A DNA stretch of 64,000 bases from Hahella sp. KA22 (GCF_004135205.1 NZ_CP035490.1:5127644-5191643), one strand, 5' to 3'; positions 54,725-64,000 are shown, counted from the stretch's first letter. The notes: generated by a model from the sequence alone, not told the origin. Translations and numbers: made by a program.

Positions 54725-55843
54725 ATGGCTAAACGCATGACGATAATGATTGTCGTACTTGCAGTCGTCTTCGGTGGAATTTTCTACTTCCTGGGCTATC
54801 TGAAGCCGAAAATGATGGGCGAGTATTTCGCCAACTTTCAACCCCCGCCCGTCACCGTTTCCTCTGAGAGCGCACGCACGGAGAAATGGACGCCCTTCTA
54901 CAGCTCCATTGGTAACGTTGTCGCCGTACAACAGGTGACAGTGACTTCCGAAGAAGCCGGCGTCATCAAATCCATGCCGATTACTTCCGGCGCCCAGGTC
55001 AACGCCGGCGATCTATTGGCGCAGCTGGATACCGATGTGGATGTGGCGGAAATAAAAGGAATGCAGGCCTCCGCAGAACTCGCGGAAGCCACTTACAAAC
55101 GCGATCAAAAGCTTTTGGAGCGCAATGTCGCCAGCAGCCTGGATTTCGAAACCAGCCGCGCGCAGTTAAAGAACGCGCAGGCGCAGGTGGAAAGCCAGCG
55201 CGCCCGCATCAACAAGAAAAGCATTCGCGCGCCGTTCAAAGGCACATTGGGCATCCGTAAGGTCAACCTTGGCGAGTATGTGCAGCCAGGAACCCCCATT
55301 ATCACTTTGCAGGATTTATCCCGCGTGTACGTCAATTTCGCTTTGCCTGAGCAGCTGTTCAGCCAGGTGCATAACGGCCTGCAGGTGGAAGCCAAGGTGG
55401 CGGCGTTTCCTGAACGCACGTTCAACGGCAAGGTCACGGCCATCGACGCCCGCGTGGACCAGCAAACCCGGAATTTCACCATCCAGGCGACTTTCGAGAA
55501 TCCCGACCAGGCGCTGCGCCCCGGCATGTTCGCGGAAGTGAAGCTGTTGCTGGGCTCCGAGCGCGATGTGATTACGGTTCCCTCCACGGCTCTGGAAGCC
55601 AAGCTATACGGCACCTCTGTGTTCGTGATCAGCAAGGCCTCCGCAGAAGGTCAGGCAGCCACCGAGGACGCCCAGGAAAACCTGGTGGTCGAGCGCCGTT
55701 ATGTTGAAACGGGGCTGTCGCAGAACAACTGGACAGAAATCACCAAAGGGCTGGAGCCCGGCGAGTCCGTGGTCACCGCCGGCCAGCTCAAATTGCAGAA
55801 CGGCTCCCGCGTGAAGATCAACAATAACGTGGAACTGCGCTGA
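54725..55843 (+). CDS. RND efflux periplasmic adaptor (MFP family)
   Basis: 372 residues. An uncleaved N-terminal helix (MTIMIVVLAVVFGGIFYFLG), a lipoyl-like half (VTSEEAGVIKSMPITSGAQV), a coiled-coil hairpin to ARINKKSIRAPFKG with the second lipoyl half GTLGIRKVNLGEYVQPGTPI, then beta-barrel and membrane-proximal parts. GGGAG precedes the ATG. It bridges the inner-membrane pump and an outer-membrane channel, not encoded here. Confidence 0.93.
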   Translation: MAKRMTIMIVVLAVVFGGIFYFLGYLKPKMMGEYFANFQPPPVTVSSESARTEKWTPFYSSIGNVVAVQQVTVTSEEAGVIKSMPITSGAQVNAGDLLAQLDTDVDVAEIKGMQASAELAEATYKRDQKLLERNVASSLDFETSRAQLKNAQAQVESQRARINKKSIRAPFKGTLGIRKVNLGEYVQPGTPIITLQDLSRVYVNFALPEQLFSQVHNGLQVEAKVAAFPERTFNGKVTAIDARVDQQTRNFTIQATFENPDQALRPGMFAEVKLLLGSERDVITVPSTALEAKLYGTSVFVISKASAEGQAATEDAQENLVVERRYVETGLSQNNWTEITKGLEPGESVVTAGQLKLQNGSRVKINNNVELR

Positions 55844-55870
55844 TCCGCACCGGTAAACAAGGAGAAGCCT

Positions 55871-58800
55871 ATGCGTTTTACCGATATTTTCATACGCCGT
55901 CCGGTGCTGGCGTCCGTCGTCAGCCTGATTATTCTGCTGCTGGGTCTCAACGCCCTGAAGACCCTGCAGGTGAGGCAATATCCGCAATTGGAAAATGCGG
56001 TCATCAATATTTCCACCGCTTACCCGGGCGCCAGCTCGGAACTTGTGTCCGGGTTTATCACTTCGCCTATTCAGCAGGCCGTGGCGAGCGCTGAGGGGAT
56101 CGACTATCTGACCTCCTCCAGCAACCAGGGCTCCAGCCTGGTGGAAGTGCACCTGAAGCTGGGCTTTGACTCCAGCACCGCGATGACGGAGATTCTCTCC
56201 AAAGTGGCGGAGGCGCGCCGTCAGCTGCCTGCGGATGCGGAAGAGCCGGTGATTCAGAAGACCACCGCCGGCACCACCGCGCTCATGTACGTCAGCTTCT
56301 TCAGCCAGGACATGGGCGAAGCGCAGATCACCGACTATCTGAAGCGCGTGGTGCAACCGCAGCTGGAAACCGCTGATGGCGTGGCCAAGGCGGAAATTCT
56401 GGGCGGTAAGACTTTCGCCATGCGCGTCTGGTTGAATCCGCAGAAGCTGGCGGCCTTCGACCTGACGCCTCAGGATGTCGCTCGCGCCGTCGGCTCCAAC
56501 AGCTTTCTATCCGCCGCTGGCGCGACTAAAGGCCAGTACATCACCGCCAATATCACCGCCGATACGGACTTGCACAGCGTGCAGGAATTCCAGCAGCTGG
56601 TGGTGAAACGGGATGACGCCACCCTGGTGCGTCTGCAGGATGTCGCCACCATTGAGCTGGATGCGGAAAGCGACGATTCAGCGGTGTACTTCAACGGCAA
56701 TCGCGCCGTGTTTGTCGCTATTACGTCCCTGCCCGCCGCCAACCCGCTGGAAGTCATCGACAATATCTACGACCTGATGCCTGCGCTGGAGAAGCAGTTG
56801 CCCAGCGCTCTGAACGTCAAAGTGGCTTATGACGCCACCAAGTTCATTCGCGACTCCATCAACGAAGTGATCAAGACAGTTGGCGAAGCGACGGTCATCG
56901 TTATTTTCGTCATATTCCTGTTCCTGGGCTCTTTGCGCGCGGTCATGATTCCGGTGGTGACTATCCCGCTATCTCTGGTGGGCGTTTGCTTCTTCATGCT
57001 GGCGCTGGGCTACTCCATTAACCTGCTGACTCTGCTGGCCATGGTGCTTGCTATCGGTCTGGTGGTGGACGACGCCATCGTGGTGGTGGAGAACATTCAC
57101 CGCCACATCGATGAGGGACTGTCTCCGTTCAAGGCCGCCATCATCGGCGCCCGGGAAATCGCCACGCCGGTCATTTCCATGACCCTGACTCTGGCGGCGG
57201 TGTATGCGCCCATTGGCTTCCTCGGAGGATTGACGGGCGGTCTGTTCAAGGAATTCGCCTTCGCGCTGGCCGGGGCGGTGATCATCTCGGGCGTCATTGC
57301 GCTGACATTATCGCCGATGATGTGCTCCAAGCTGATGACGGAAACCAACAGCAAGATGGCGATCTGGCTGGATGAGATATTTGAAAAGCTCAGAGGCGCC
57401 TACCAGCGTCGCCTGCATAACGCGCTCAATTATCGCCCGGTCACGCTGGTAATGGTGCTGACGATGCTGGTGAGCTGTTTTTACCTGTACCAGCTGTCCA
57501 ACAAAGAGCTGGCCAGGGACGAAGACCAGGGCATCATCTTCAGCATGTCCACCGCGCCGGTGAGCGCTACGCATGACTACGTGGCCGCCTATACCGATGA
57601 AGTCATCAAAACCATCGAGACCTTTGATGAGAGAAACGATTACTTCATCGTACAAGGCGCCAACGGTTCCGCCAACAGCATGTTCTCCGGCATGATCCTG
57701 AAAACCTGGGGAGAGCGTGAGCGCAGTCAGATGGAGCTGGTTCCCATCATGCAGCAGCGCATGGGGGATATCGCCGGTTATCAATCGGTCTCCTTCAACC
57801 TGCCCACCCTGCCCGGCTCCAGCGGTCTGCCTGTGCAGTTCGTCATCACCACCGCGCAGGATTACAAGGTGCTGTACGAGCTGGGTCAGGAGCTGCTGGC
57901 GGAAGCCCGCAAGAGCGGCAAGTTCCTGTTCGTGAATTCCGACCTGAAGTTCGACAAGCCCACAGCGCATATTTCCATCAACCGCAGCAAGGCGGCGGAA
58001 CTGGGTATCAGCATGCAGGATATCGGCGCCGCATTGGCGACCATGTTGAGCGGCGGCTATACCACCCGCTTCAGCGTGGAAGGCCGCAGTTACAAGGTGA
58101 TTCCACAAGTGCTGCGGGAATACCGCGCCACAGCGGAACAACTGGACGACTACTACATACGCACCGCTTCCGGCGAGCTGATTCCGCTCTCCACCATCGC
58201 GGAAGTCTCCAAAGGCGTGGAGCCCAACAAACGCGGCCAGTTCCAGCAGTTGAATTCTATGGTGGTGGAAGGCGTAATGACGCCCGGGATCAGTCTGGGT
58301 GAAGCACTGGACTTCCTGGACCAGAAGGCGCAGACCATCTTCCCCCAGGGGTATGGATATGAGTACGCCGGACAGTCCCGCCAGTACAAGCAGGAAGGCA
58401 GCGCGCTGATCTTCACTTTCTTCTTCGCCCTGTTGATGATTTATCTGGTGCTGGCGGCGCAGTTTGAGAGCTTCCGCGATCCGTTCATCATTCTGGTGAG
58501 TGTGCCGATGTCGTTGCTGGGCGCGTTGATTCCTATCGCCTTCGGCGTGACATCAGTGAATATCTACACCCAGATCGGTTTGGTAACGCTCATCGGCTTG
58601 ATCACTAAACACGGCATCTTGATTGTGGAGTTCGCGAACCAATTGCAAGTGGAACAGGGGCTGAGCAAACGTGAGGCCATCGAACAGGCCGCCGGCATTC
58701 GTCTGCGGGCCATTCTGATGACCACCGCTGCGATGGTGGTGGGCGTGTTGCCTCTGCTGTTCGCCAGCGGCGCCGGCGCCGTCAGTCGTTTTGATATCGG

Positions 58801-58939
58801 TCTGGTCATCGCATCCGGCCTGTCCATCGGTACGATCTTCACGCTGTTTGTCGTGCCCACCATGTACATGATCCTGGGCACGGACCACAGTCAGGTCGAA
58901 AAGCAGGAAGACGTGGACGGCGAGCTGTCCCACGCCTGA
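55871..58939 (+). CDS. RND efflux inner-membrane pump
   Basis: 1022 residues, standard RND size, 12 membrane helices: FTDIFIRRPVLASVVSLIIL at the start, proton-relay Asp400-Asp401 in IGLVVDDAIVVVENIH, and GLITKHGILIVEFANQLQ late in the chain. Two large periplasmic loops carry drug-binding pockets (NVSTAYPGASSELV-type porter start). Substrate range unknown. AAGGAG precedes the start, 28 bases after the adaptor. Confidence 0.95.
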   Translation: MRFTDIFIRRPVLASVVSLIILLLGLNALKTLQVRQYPQLENAVINISTAYPGASSELVSGFITSPIQQAVASAEGIDYLTSSSNQGSSLVEVHLKLGFDSSTAMTEILSKVAEARRQLPADAEEPVIQKTTAGTTALMYVSFFSQDMGEAQITDYLKRVVQPQLETADGVAKAEILGGKTFAMRVWLNPQKLAAFDLTPQDVARAVGSNSFLSAAGATKGQYITANITADTDLHSVQEFQQLVVKRDDATLVRLQDVATIELDAESDDSAVYFNGNRAVFVAITSLPAANPLEVIDNIYDLMPALEKQLPSALNVKVAYDATKFIRDSINEVIKTVGEATVIVIFVIFLFLGSLRAVMIPVVTIPLSLVGVCFFMLALGYSINLLTLLAMVLAIGLVVDDAIVVVENIHRHIDEGLSPFKAAIIGAREIATPVISMTLTLAAVYAPIGFLGGLTGGLFKEFAFALAGAVIISGVIALTLSPMMCSKLMTETNSKMAIWLDEIFEKLRGAYQRRLHNALNYRPVTLVMVLTMLVSCFYLYQLSNKELARDEDQGIIFSMSTAPVSATHDYVAAYTDEVIKTIETFDERNDYFIVQGANGSANSMFSGMILKTWGERERSQMELVPIMQQRMGDIAGYQSVSFNLPTLPGSSGLPVQFVITTAQDYKVLYELGQELLAEARKSGKFLFVNSDLKFDKPTAHISINRSKAAELGISMQDIGAALATMLSGGYTTRFSVEGRSYKVIPQVLREYRATAEQLDDYYIRTASGELIPLSTIAEVSKGVEPNKRGQFQQLNSMVVEGVMTPGISLGEALDFLDQKAQTIFPQGYGYEYAGQSRQYKQEGSALIFTFFFALLMIYLVLAAQFESFRDPFIILVSVPMSLLGALIPIAFGVTSVNIYTQIGLVTLIGLITKHGILIVEFANQLQVEQGLSKREAIEQAAGIRLRAILMTTAAMVVGVLPLLFASGAGAVSRFDIGLVIASGLSIGTIFTLFVVPTMYMILGTDHSQVEKQEDVDGELSHA

Positions 58940-58988
58940 CCTTTCCGACTTAGCCTCCGGCGCCCGCCAGCGCCGGGGCTCCATTGAA

Positions 58989-59033
58989 AAAAGCAATTAT
59001 CGGGCGGCTCCGGCTTGCCTGATAATGGCTTTT
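58989..59033. terminator. Terminator after the RND operon
   Basis: AAAAGC-A-ATTATCGGGC pairs with GCCTGATAAT-G-GCTTTT around an 11-base loop, with one mismatch in the stem, ending in a T run. A second GC hairpin, CCGGCGC/GCGCCGG, is at 58957-58976. Confidence 0.8.
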
Positions 59034-59089
59034 CTGATTTATTCCCCTAACGCCATCCGCTATACCATCGCTTTCAGGACGACTGCTGT

Positions 59090-59713
59090 ATGACCGACTA
59101 TTCCGTGCTTCTGGTGTTTCTTTCCACCTGCCTGTTTGTGTCCGCCACGCCGGGCATGTGCATGACGCTGGCGTTGACCATGGGATTGAGCATTGGATTG
59201 AAGCGCACCTTCTGGATGATGTGGGGCGAGTTGGTCGGTGTCGGCATTGTCTCCGTCGCCTCTGTCGTAGGCGTCGCCACGTTGATGCTGCAGTATCCGC
59301 AAGTGTTCGCCGTGCTGAAGTACGTCGGGGGCGCTTACCTCGCCTACCTTGGCGTACAAATGTGGCTGTCCCGGGGCAAAATGGCCATTCCCGAGAAGAT
59401 GGAGGACTCCCGCATCGCCAGTCCCACAGAGCTGGCTACGCAGGGCTTTGTGACGGCGATTTCCAACCCCAAGGGCTGGGCGTTCATGGTGTCGCTGTTG
59501 CCGCCCTTTATCTCCACCGACGCGCCCATGGCGCCGCAACTGGCGACCTTGGTGTCAATCTTGTTGATCGTGGAGTTTTTCTGTCTGGTGCTGTACGCCA
59601 GCGGCGGCCGCACGCTGCGTCACTTCCTGATGCAAGGCGATAACGTCCGCTTGTTAAACCGCATCGCCGGAACCCTGATGATCGGCGTCGGAGCCTGGCT
59701 GGCGTTTTTCTGA
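59090..59713 (+). CDS. LysE family amino-acid exporter
   Basis: 207 residues with the six-helix LysE/RhtB pattern: CLFVSATPGMCMTLALTMGL (the conserved SxTPGP-like turn, here TPGM), MMWGELVGVGIVSVASVV, YVGGAYLAYLGVQMW, FVTAISNPKGWAFMVSLLP and a last helix RIAGTLMIGVGAWLAFF. Exports an amino acid or related compound. Substrate unknown. Confidence 0.9.
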   Translation: MTDYSVLLVFLSTCLFVSATPGMCMTLALTMGLSIGLKRTFWMMWGELVGVGIVSVASVVGVATLMLQYPQVFAVLKYVGGAYLAYLGVQMWLSRGKMAIPEKMEDSRIASPTELATQGFVTAISNPKGWAFMVSLLPPFISTDAPMAPQLATLVSILLIVEFFCLVLYASGGRTLRHFLMQGDNVRLLNRIAGTLMIGVGAWLAFF

Positions 59714-59729
59714 TGCAGGTTTTCAGACG

Positions 59730-60314
59730 TCAGGAGGTTTGCGGCGTAACAGGAATTCTATAGCTCAGCGCCGCCGCCAGATCCCGTTTGGAGGTTTCCC
59801 AGTACGCAGCGACGGAGGAAGCCAGCTCCAGCATTTTATGTGCGGGCGCAGGCAGGTCGTTGAGATCGCCGGTATCCAGCAGGTTTTTCATTTCATGCCC
59901 CAGTTCCGTATCCCCAAGGATGACAATCCGACGCTGAAAAAATAAGGTGTCAGGGTCCATTTTACGCCCGGCGATCAGTGCAAAAGCGGCGGAGTCTCCA
60001 CGAATTTCCGTATCTGCCGTTTCCGTCCGCGCCACTTGAATTGAACGATCCGCGCCGAGACTGATGCTCCAGCTGGCGTCCAGATCCACCACCGTGATTT
60101 TGATCCAGCGGTTAACGAGTGAGTCAAAGTCCCCTTCCCTGATCGCTTCGCCGTAACTGTCTTGCAACAGTTTACGCAACAGCGCGGCCTGTAATGCGAA
60201 CGGCGTTCGCGTCAGCGGTTGCAGCAAGTAATGACCCGGGCGCCGCACCACGTCCGTCAACGGCGGCAGCGCAGCGGCAAGCTCTCTGGATAATTGCAGC
60301 GGGCTCTTCAACAT
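59730..60314 (-). CDS. ubiT: SCP2-domain ubiquinone accessory protein UbiT
   Basis: 194 residues. N-terminal amphipathic stretch with RRPGHYLLQPLTRTPFALQA, then an SCP2 lipid-binding fold: VVDLDASWSISLGADRSIQV, and AFALIAGRKMDPDTLFFQRR with IVILGDTELG. This is the UbiT layout. With UbiU and UbiV, encoded divergently next door, it supports oxygen-independent ubiquinone synthesis. Confidence 0.9.
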   Translation of the reverse strand: MLKSPLQLSRELAAALPPLTDVVRRPGHYLLQPLTRTPFALQAALLRKLLQDSYGEAIREGDFDSLVNRWIKITVVDLDASWSISLGADRSIQVARTETADTEIRGDSAAFALIAGRKMDPDTLFFQRRIVILGDTELGHEMKNLLDTGDLNDLPAPAHKMLELASSVAAYWETSKRDLAAALSYRIPVTPQTS

Positions 60315-60381
60315 GAACTTCGGTCTCCCTTATCGCAGCGTTAAGTCGTCGTTATTAAATAGACTCATGACCAGAAGCATC

Positions 60382-60395
60382 TTGATTTCCATCAA
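60382..60395. promoter_or_regulatory. Perfect FNR/ANR box shared by ubiT and ubiUV
   Basis: TTGAT-TTCC-ATCAA, an exact FNR consensus. Centred at -41.5 for starts near 60347 (minus; TTTAAT at 60354-60359) and near 60430 (plus; TACCTT at 60418-60423). Both -10 positions agree with class II FNR promoters, better for ubiT. Confidence 0.8.
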
Positions 60396-60452
60396 ATCCC
60401 CTGCACAGCGCATTTGCTACCTTACCCGCATTTGCCGCCCTGGGAGTATGCA

Positions 60453-61451
60453 ATGGAGCTGGTTTGTCCGGCGGGAAGTCCTCCCGCTCTTCGCGCCGCC
60501 GTAGATAACGGCGCCGACGCTGTTTACATTGGATTCAAAGACGATACCAACGCCCGCCATTTCGCCGGGCTGAATTTTGACGACGCCAAAGCCCAACAGG
60601 CGCTGGCTTACGCACGCGACCGCGGCGTAAAGCTCTTCGTCGCCATCAACACCTATGCGCAATCACAAGGTTGGGAGCGCTGGCGCAATGCGGTGGATAA
60701 AGTCGCCGGCTTGCGGGCGGACGCCCTGATCGCCGCGGACATTGGGGTCATGGATTACGCCGCCCGCCAGTATCCCCAGCTTAATCTGCATCTCTCTGTA
60801 CAAGGCTCCGCCACCAACTATGAAGCGCTGCGCTTCTACCACAGCCGTTTCAATATCAAACGGGCGGTCCTGCCCAGGGTATTGTCCTTGCCACAGGTCC
60901 GCCAGGTGGCGTCGCACAGCCCGGTTGATCTGGAGGTCTTCGCTTTCGGCAGCCTGTGCATCATGGCCGAGGGACGTTGCTATATGTCGTCCTATATGAC
61001 TGGTGAATCGCCCAATAACAGCGGCGCCTGCTCGCCCGCAAAATTCGTGAAGTGGGAGCAGAAAGATGGACGCCTGGAGTCCCGCCTGAACGGCTCTCTC
61101 ATTGATCGCTTCGAAGCGGACGAAAACGCCGGCTATCCCACGTTATGCAAAGGGCGCTTTGACGCCGGCGGCAGCCATGCTTTCCACGTTTTTGAAGAGC
61201 CGACCAGCCTGAATACCCTCGACCTCATTCCAGAACTCGCCGCGACCGGCGTCAAGGCGGTGAAAATAGAAGGCCGGCAGCGCAGCCCTTCTTACGTCGC
61301 ACAGGTCGTGTCCACTTGGCGTCAGGCCCTGGATTGCTTCCATCGCGATCCTGCCGCATTCCGTTGCCAGCAAGACTGGCTGGAGGCGCTACAAGAGTTG
61401 TCAGAGGGCGCGCAAACCACATTGGGCGCCTATTCGCGTCCCTGGCAATAA
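60453..61451 (+). CDS. ubiU: Oxygen-independent ubiquinone hydroxylation protein UbiU (U32 family)
   Basis: The ATG at 60453 with GGGAG upstream gives 332 residues. Peptidase-U32 fold: MELVCPAGSPPALRAAVDNG, then ADAVYIGFKDDTNARHFAGL. Iron-sulfur cysteines in SLCIMAEGRCYMSS, NNSGACSPAKF and PTLCKGRF match the UbiU pattern. Acts with UbiV in hydroxylating the ubiquinone ring without oxygen. Divergent from ubiT. Confidence 0.93.
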   Translation: MELVCPAGSPPALRAAVDNGADAVYIGFKDDTNARHFAGLNFDDAKAQQALAYARDRGVKLFVAINTYAQSQGWERWRNAVDKVAGLRADALIAADIGVMDYAARQYPQLNLHLSVQGSATNYEALRFYHSRFNIKRAVLPRVLSLPQVRQVASHSPVDLEVFAFGSLCIMAEGRCYMSSYMTGESPNNSGACSPAKFVKWEQKDGRLESRLNGSLIDRFEADENAGYPTLCKGRFDAGGSHAFHVFEEPTSLNTLDLIPELAATGVKAVKIEGRQRSPSYVAQVVSTWRQALDCFHRDPAAFRCQQDWLEALQELSEGAQTTLGAYSRPWQ

Positions 61452-61511
61452 ATCAGCGGACGCATATCTCAGCTCGCGTATGCCCGAACCACCAACAGAA
61501 GGCGCAGTACT

Positions 61512-62420
61512 ATGAAAATCTCTCTGGGTCCCCTGCCTTATTTCTGGCCGAAAGACATGGTCGTTCAATTCTATTCCCAGGTCGCCGCCGCGCCGGTCGA
61601 TATTGTTTATCTGGGAGAAACCGTCTGTTCCAAGCGCCGGGAGATGAACTTGCGCGATTGGCTGGACATCGCTGACTCACTGCTCGATGCGGGAAAAGAG
61701 GTGGCGCTCTCCACCCTGGCGTTAATAGAAGCGGAGTCGGAATTGAAGTCCTTGCGCGCTATCTGCAAAGCGGCCAACGCAAACGAACGCCTGAGCGTGG
61801 AAGCCAATGACATGGCCGCGGCGCACCTGATGTCGGAAGCCGGCAAACCGTTCATCGCCGGCCCTTACCTGAACCTTTACAACGCACCGGCGCTGGCAAT
61901 CATGCAACAGGCGGGCGCCAAACGCTGGACGCCGCCGATGGAAATCAGCCGTCACGCGCTGGAAGGAGTTCTGGGGAATCTCGCTACGCCCATTGAAACC
62001 GAGCTGTTCGCCTACGGTCATCTCCCCCTTGCGCTCTCCGCACGCTGCTTCACAGCAAGATCGGAAGGATTGCCCAAGGACGACTGTCGTTTCGTCTGCA
62101 AGAAATACCCGCAAGGTATTCCCACACGGAGCCAGGAAGGCGAAACCTTGTTCAACCTCAACGGTATTCAGACGCAGTCCGGCAAGTGTTATCACCTGCT
62201 GAATCAATGGCGTGATCTGCAACATGCGGGCGTGAACGTAATTCGTCTGAGTCCCGAATCGCCGGATACGCTTCAGATCGTAGAGAGTTTAGCGCTGGCG
62301 CTAAAACAGGAACAGGACAAGGTCCTGCCCTACCAGCTCAACCATAGCAACGGTTACTGGAGCCGAATCCCAGGCATGGAGCTGGCGGCGGGACCGCAGG
62401 AAACGCCTCATCTCTCCTGA
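61512..62420 (+). CDS. ubiV: Oxygen-independent ubiquinone hydroxylation protein UbiV (U32 family)
   Basis: 302 residues: MKISLGPLPYFWPKDMVVQF, YLGETVCSKRREMNLRDWLD, and iron-sulfur cysteines in LSARCFTARSEGLPKDDCRF, VCKKY and QSGKCYHL, as in UbiV. It partners with UbiU (60 bases upstream) and probably shares its transcript and FNR control. Confidence 0.93.
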   Translation: MKISLGPLPYFWPKDMVVQFYSQVAAAPVDIVYLGETVCSKRREMNLRDWLDIADSLLDAGKEVALSTLALIEAESELKSLRAICKAANANERLSVEANDMAAAHLMSEAGKPFIAGPYLNLYNAPALAIMQQAGAKRWTPPMEISRHALEGVLGNLATPIETELFAYGHLPLALSARCFTARSEGLPKDDCRFVCKKYPQGIPTRSQEGETLFNLNGIQTQSGKCYHLLNQWRDLQHAGVNVIRLSPESPDTLQIVESLALALKQEQDKVLPYQLNHSNGYWSRIPGMELAAGPQETPHLS

Positions 62421-62446
62421 GGCTTATCCCATAGATAAAATCAGGA

Positions 62447-63190
62447 TTAAAAATATCCCTGCATGATTTTGTCGACGTCGATTTTTTTCAGGCCCTCGCT
62501 GAACACCTTGGCTAGCTCTTCCCCACGAGGGCCTTTTTTGAAGCAGATATAGAGCTTCTTGTCTTCCAGTAACGTCGGGTTGAACTCAATCGCGTCAGCG
62601 GCGGATTTAAGGCTGGCCTCAGTAGATAACAGGTATTTCATAACGTTTTTGTCCACTACAGCCAGATCGATACGGTCCGACACCAGCTTCATCAGGTTCT
62701 TTACGTCATCTCCCGCTTCGCTCGCGTTGAGCTGTTTGTTGGCCACCATGTCGTCAAACTCGGCGGTATTCACATAGCCGCTGACCACGCCGATACGATA
62801 TTTGGCGAGATCCGGCAACGCCGACCAGTCAATCTGATGATTTTTGCGCTGGGCGAAACCCAAAGGGCCTGAGCCCATTGGCTCGGACAGGATAAAGTCG
62901 TCTTCCAGCTCTTTGGCGTAGTACTCAGGGAAGTAGCCGTCATAGGCCGGATCGTTCTTGGCAAGAGCTACCGCGCGCTTCCAGGGATAGAACTTCACCT
63001 CCAGCGTGTAACCCATGGCGGCGAACGCTTCTTTGGCCACCGCCGCGCTGGCGCCCTGGTTGGCCAGGCCTTCCGAGGTATAGGGCGGCCAGTCCAGGGA
63101 CGTCAGTTGCACGTTTTTACCTTCAGCCCTCACCTCAAAACCTACAGCGGCGATAAAGACCGTCAAAACAGATAGAATAAGGCGCTTCAT
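62447..63190 (-). CDS. Periplasmic solute-binding protein (PBP2 type)
   Basis: 247 residues with a signal peptide (MKRLILSVLTVFIAAVGFEV to RAEG). Then VQLTSLDWPPYTSEGLANQG, KVKFYPWKRAVALAKNDP-like YPWKRA and YDGYFPEY, typical of the stand-alone amino-acid-binding class that often lacks its own permease. Ligand unknown. Convergent with ubiV and divergent from the potA-like gene. Confidence 0.85.
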   Translation of the reverse strand: MKRLILSVLTVFIAAVGFEVRAEGKNVQLTSLDWPPYTSEGLANQGASAAVAKEAFAAMGYTLEVKFYPWKRAVALAKNDPAYDGYFPEYYAKELEDDFILSEPMGSGPLGFAQRKNHQIDWSALPDLAKYRIGVVSGYVNTAEFDDMVANKQLNASEAGDDVKNLMKLVSDRIDLAVVDKNVMKYLLSTEASLKSAADAIEFNPTLLEDKKLYICFKKGPRGEELAKVFSEGLKKIDVDKIMQGYF

Positions 63191-63352
63191 TAAAGCCTCC
63201 TAATTGCGTTGTTCACAGGCGTCATTTCGTCACTTCTGGCTAAAGTATAGACATTAAGTCTTAGACCGGAATTGACGTTGGCCAAGCAATCCACTTTAAT
63301 CGCGGGGTTGGAGAGGGTCATACGTTAAACGTTGCCAGAAAAGTCACTTTTC

Positions 63353-63367
63353 CCGCGATTTTCGCGG
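63353..63367 (+). promoter_or_regulatory. Small hairpin upstream of the potA-like gene
   Basis: CCGCGA-TTT-TCGCGG, 26 bases before the TTG start. AGGGTCATAC occurs twice around it (63314-63323, 63380-63389). Possible leader structure; weak evidence. Confidence 0.3.
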
Positions 63368-63392
63368 AGTCACAGAGTCAGGGTCATACACA

Positions 63393-64000
63393 TTGAGCAA
63401 ACCGCCCATTCTTACGCTTGCCGACATCACCAAACGCTTTGATACGCAAGAAGTGCTGTCGGGCTTCAACTTGAGCATTGAAGACGGAGAATTCTTTACG
63501 ATTTTGGGGCCGTCAGGCTGCGGCAAAACCACCGTGCTGCGCCTGATCGCCGGATTTGAGGGCGCGGATGAAGGGCGCATCATGCTGAATGGGCAGGATG
63601 TTTCCAAGCTGTCTGCGGAAAAGCGGCCGGTGAATACGGTGTTTCAGAGTTACGCCCTGTTCCCCCACATGACCGTGTTCGACAATGTGGCTTTCGGTTT
63701 GAAAATGGCCAAAGTCAGCAAACCGGAAATCGCCGAACGCGTAAAAGAAGCGTTAGCCACTGTGCGTCTGTCTGATTTCGCCACGCGTAAACCCCATCAG
63801 TTGTCAGGCGGCCAGAAACAGCGCGTCGCCATCGCCCGCGCCGTCGTAAACCGCCCCAAAGTATTGTTGCTGGACGAATCCCTCAGCGCCCTGGATTATA
63901 AATTGCGTCAACAGATGCAGATGGAGCTGAAACAGCTGCAGCGCAAGCTGGGCATTACCTTTATCTATGTAACCCACGACCAGGAAGAAGCCCTGTCCAT
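63393..64000 (+). CDS. potA: ABC transporter ATP-binding protein, PotA-like (3' end missing)
   Basis: A TTG start with AGGG 9 bases upstream opens the frame, which runs off the window after 202 codons. ATPase motifs: Walker [30 protein letters not shown] for the Q-loop region, [31 protein letters not shown] and [25 protein letters not shown] and [12 protein letters not shown] are usual for polyamine PotA. The permeases would be downstream. Confidence 0.9.
   Translation, partial: MSKPPILTLADITKRFDTQEVLSGFNLSIEDGEFFTILGPSGCGKTTVLRLIAGFEGADEGRIMLNGQDVSKLSAEKRPVNTVFQSYALFPHMTVFDNVAFGLKMAKVSKPEIAERVKEALATVRLSDFATRKPHQLSGGQKQRVAIARAVVNRPKVLLLDESLSALDYKLRQQMQMELKQLQRKLGITFIYVTHDQEEALS

Noticed and set aside
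57308..58141. 277-codon minus-strand frame over the RND pump
   Set aside because: Shadow of RND porter sequence; His/Gly-rich, no start signal.

Overview
The window looks like chromosome from a mid-GC marine gammaproteobacterium. It carries an MvaT-type H-NS protein, CmoA/CmoB/CmoM wobble-uridine enzymes, TamA/TamB, UbiT/UbiU/UbiV, and a urtABCDE plus ureDABCEFGJ nitrogen locus. Gene content and base composition fit Hahella (H. chejuensis or a near relative). That identification is inference from gene content, not a database match.

Layout. 1-4.7 kb: the 3' end of a nonribosomal peptide synthetase (end of an epimerisation domain, then C-A-T-TE), whose adenylation pocket reads as proline, followed by a convergent mvaT-like gene and two overlapping unknown genes. 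6.7-12.5 kb: the urea ABC transporter on the minus strand, urtA first. 12.97-19.0 kb: the urease operon on the plus strand. A sigma-54-like promoter with an NtrC-like site lies between the two divergent operons, so urea import and hydrolysis are probably controlled together by nitrogen status. 19.3-23.3 kb: a small unknown gene, pdxH, a periplasmic protein, a probable small-RNA region with two orphan terminators, a glutamine amidotransferase, a dense array of inverted repeats, and acylphosphatase.

23.3-30.5 kb is accessory DNA. It holds small unknown genes, mostly on the minus strand, and several decayed ones: an 8-bp tandem duplication breaks one frame, one frame has lost its start codon, and one remnant is frameshifted. 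It also carries an Rrf2 regulator divergent from a methyltransferase, a cupin, two lipoprotein-like genes (one a trypsin-like protease), a macrodomain protein and one attC-like imperfect palindrome. 30.5-34.2 kb: three tandem exported proteins that share a motif just after the signal peptide, next to a FabR/TetR-like regulator. 34.2-38.7 kb: ATP-grasp protein, msrA, an LpxH-like phosphoesterase, an 86-nt structured element, and a response regulator with a long coiled coil and C-terminal membrane anchor.

38.8-64 kb is mostly core: asnS, cmoA-cmoB facing cmoM, a CopD-like membrane protein, miaA, an RluA-type pseudouridine synthase, rsmC, a flavin reductase, a chalcone-isomerase-like protein, a CcoM-like small membrane protein behind an FNR/ANR-type promoter, tamAB, an RND efflux pair, a LysE exporter, ubiT divergent from ubiUV around a perfect FNR box, a periplasmic solute-binding protein, and the start of a potA-like ABC ATPase that runs off the end. 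No rRNA, tRNA, CRISPR array or intact insertion sequence was seen.
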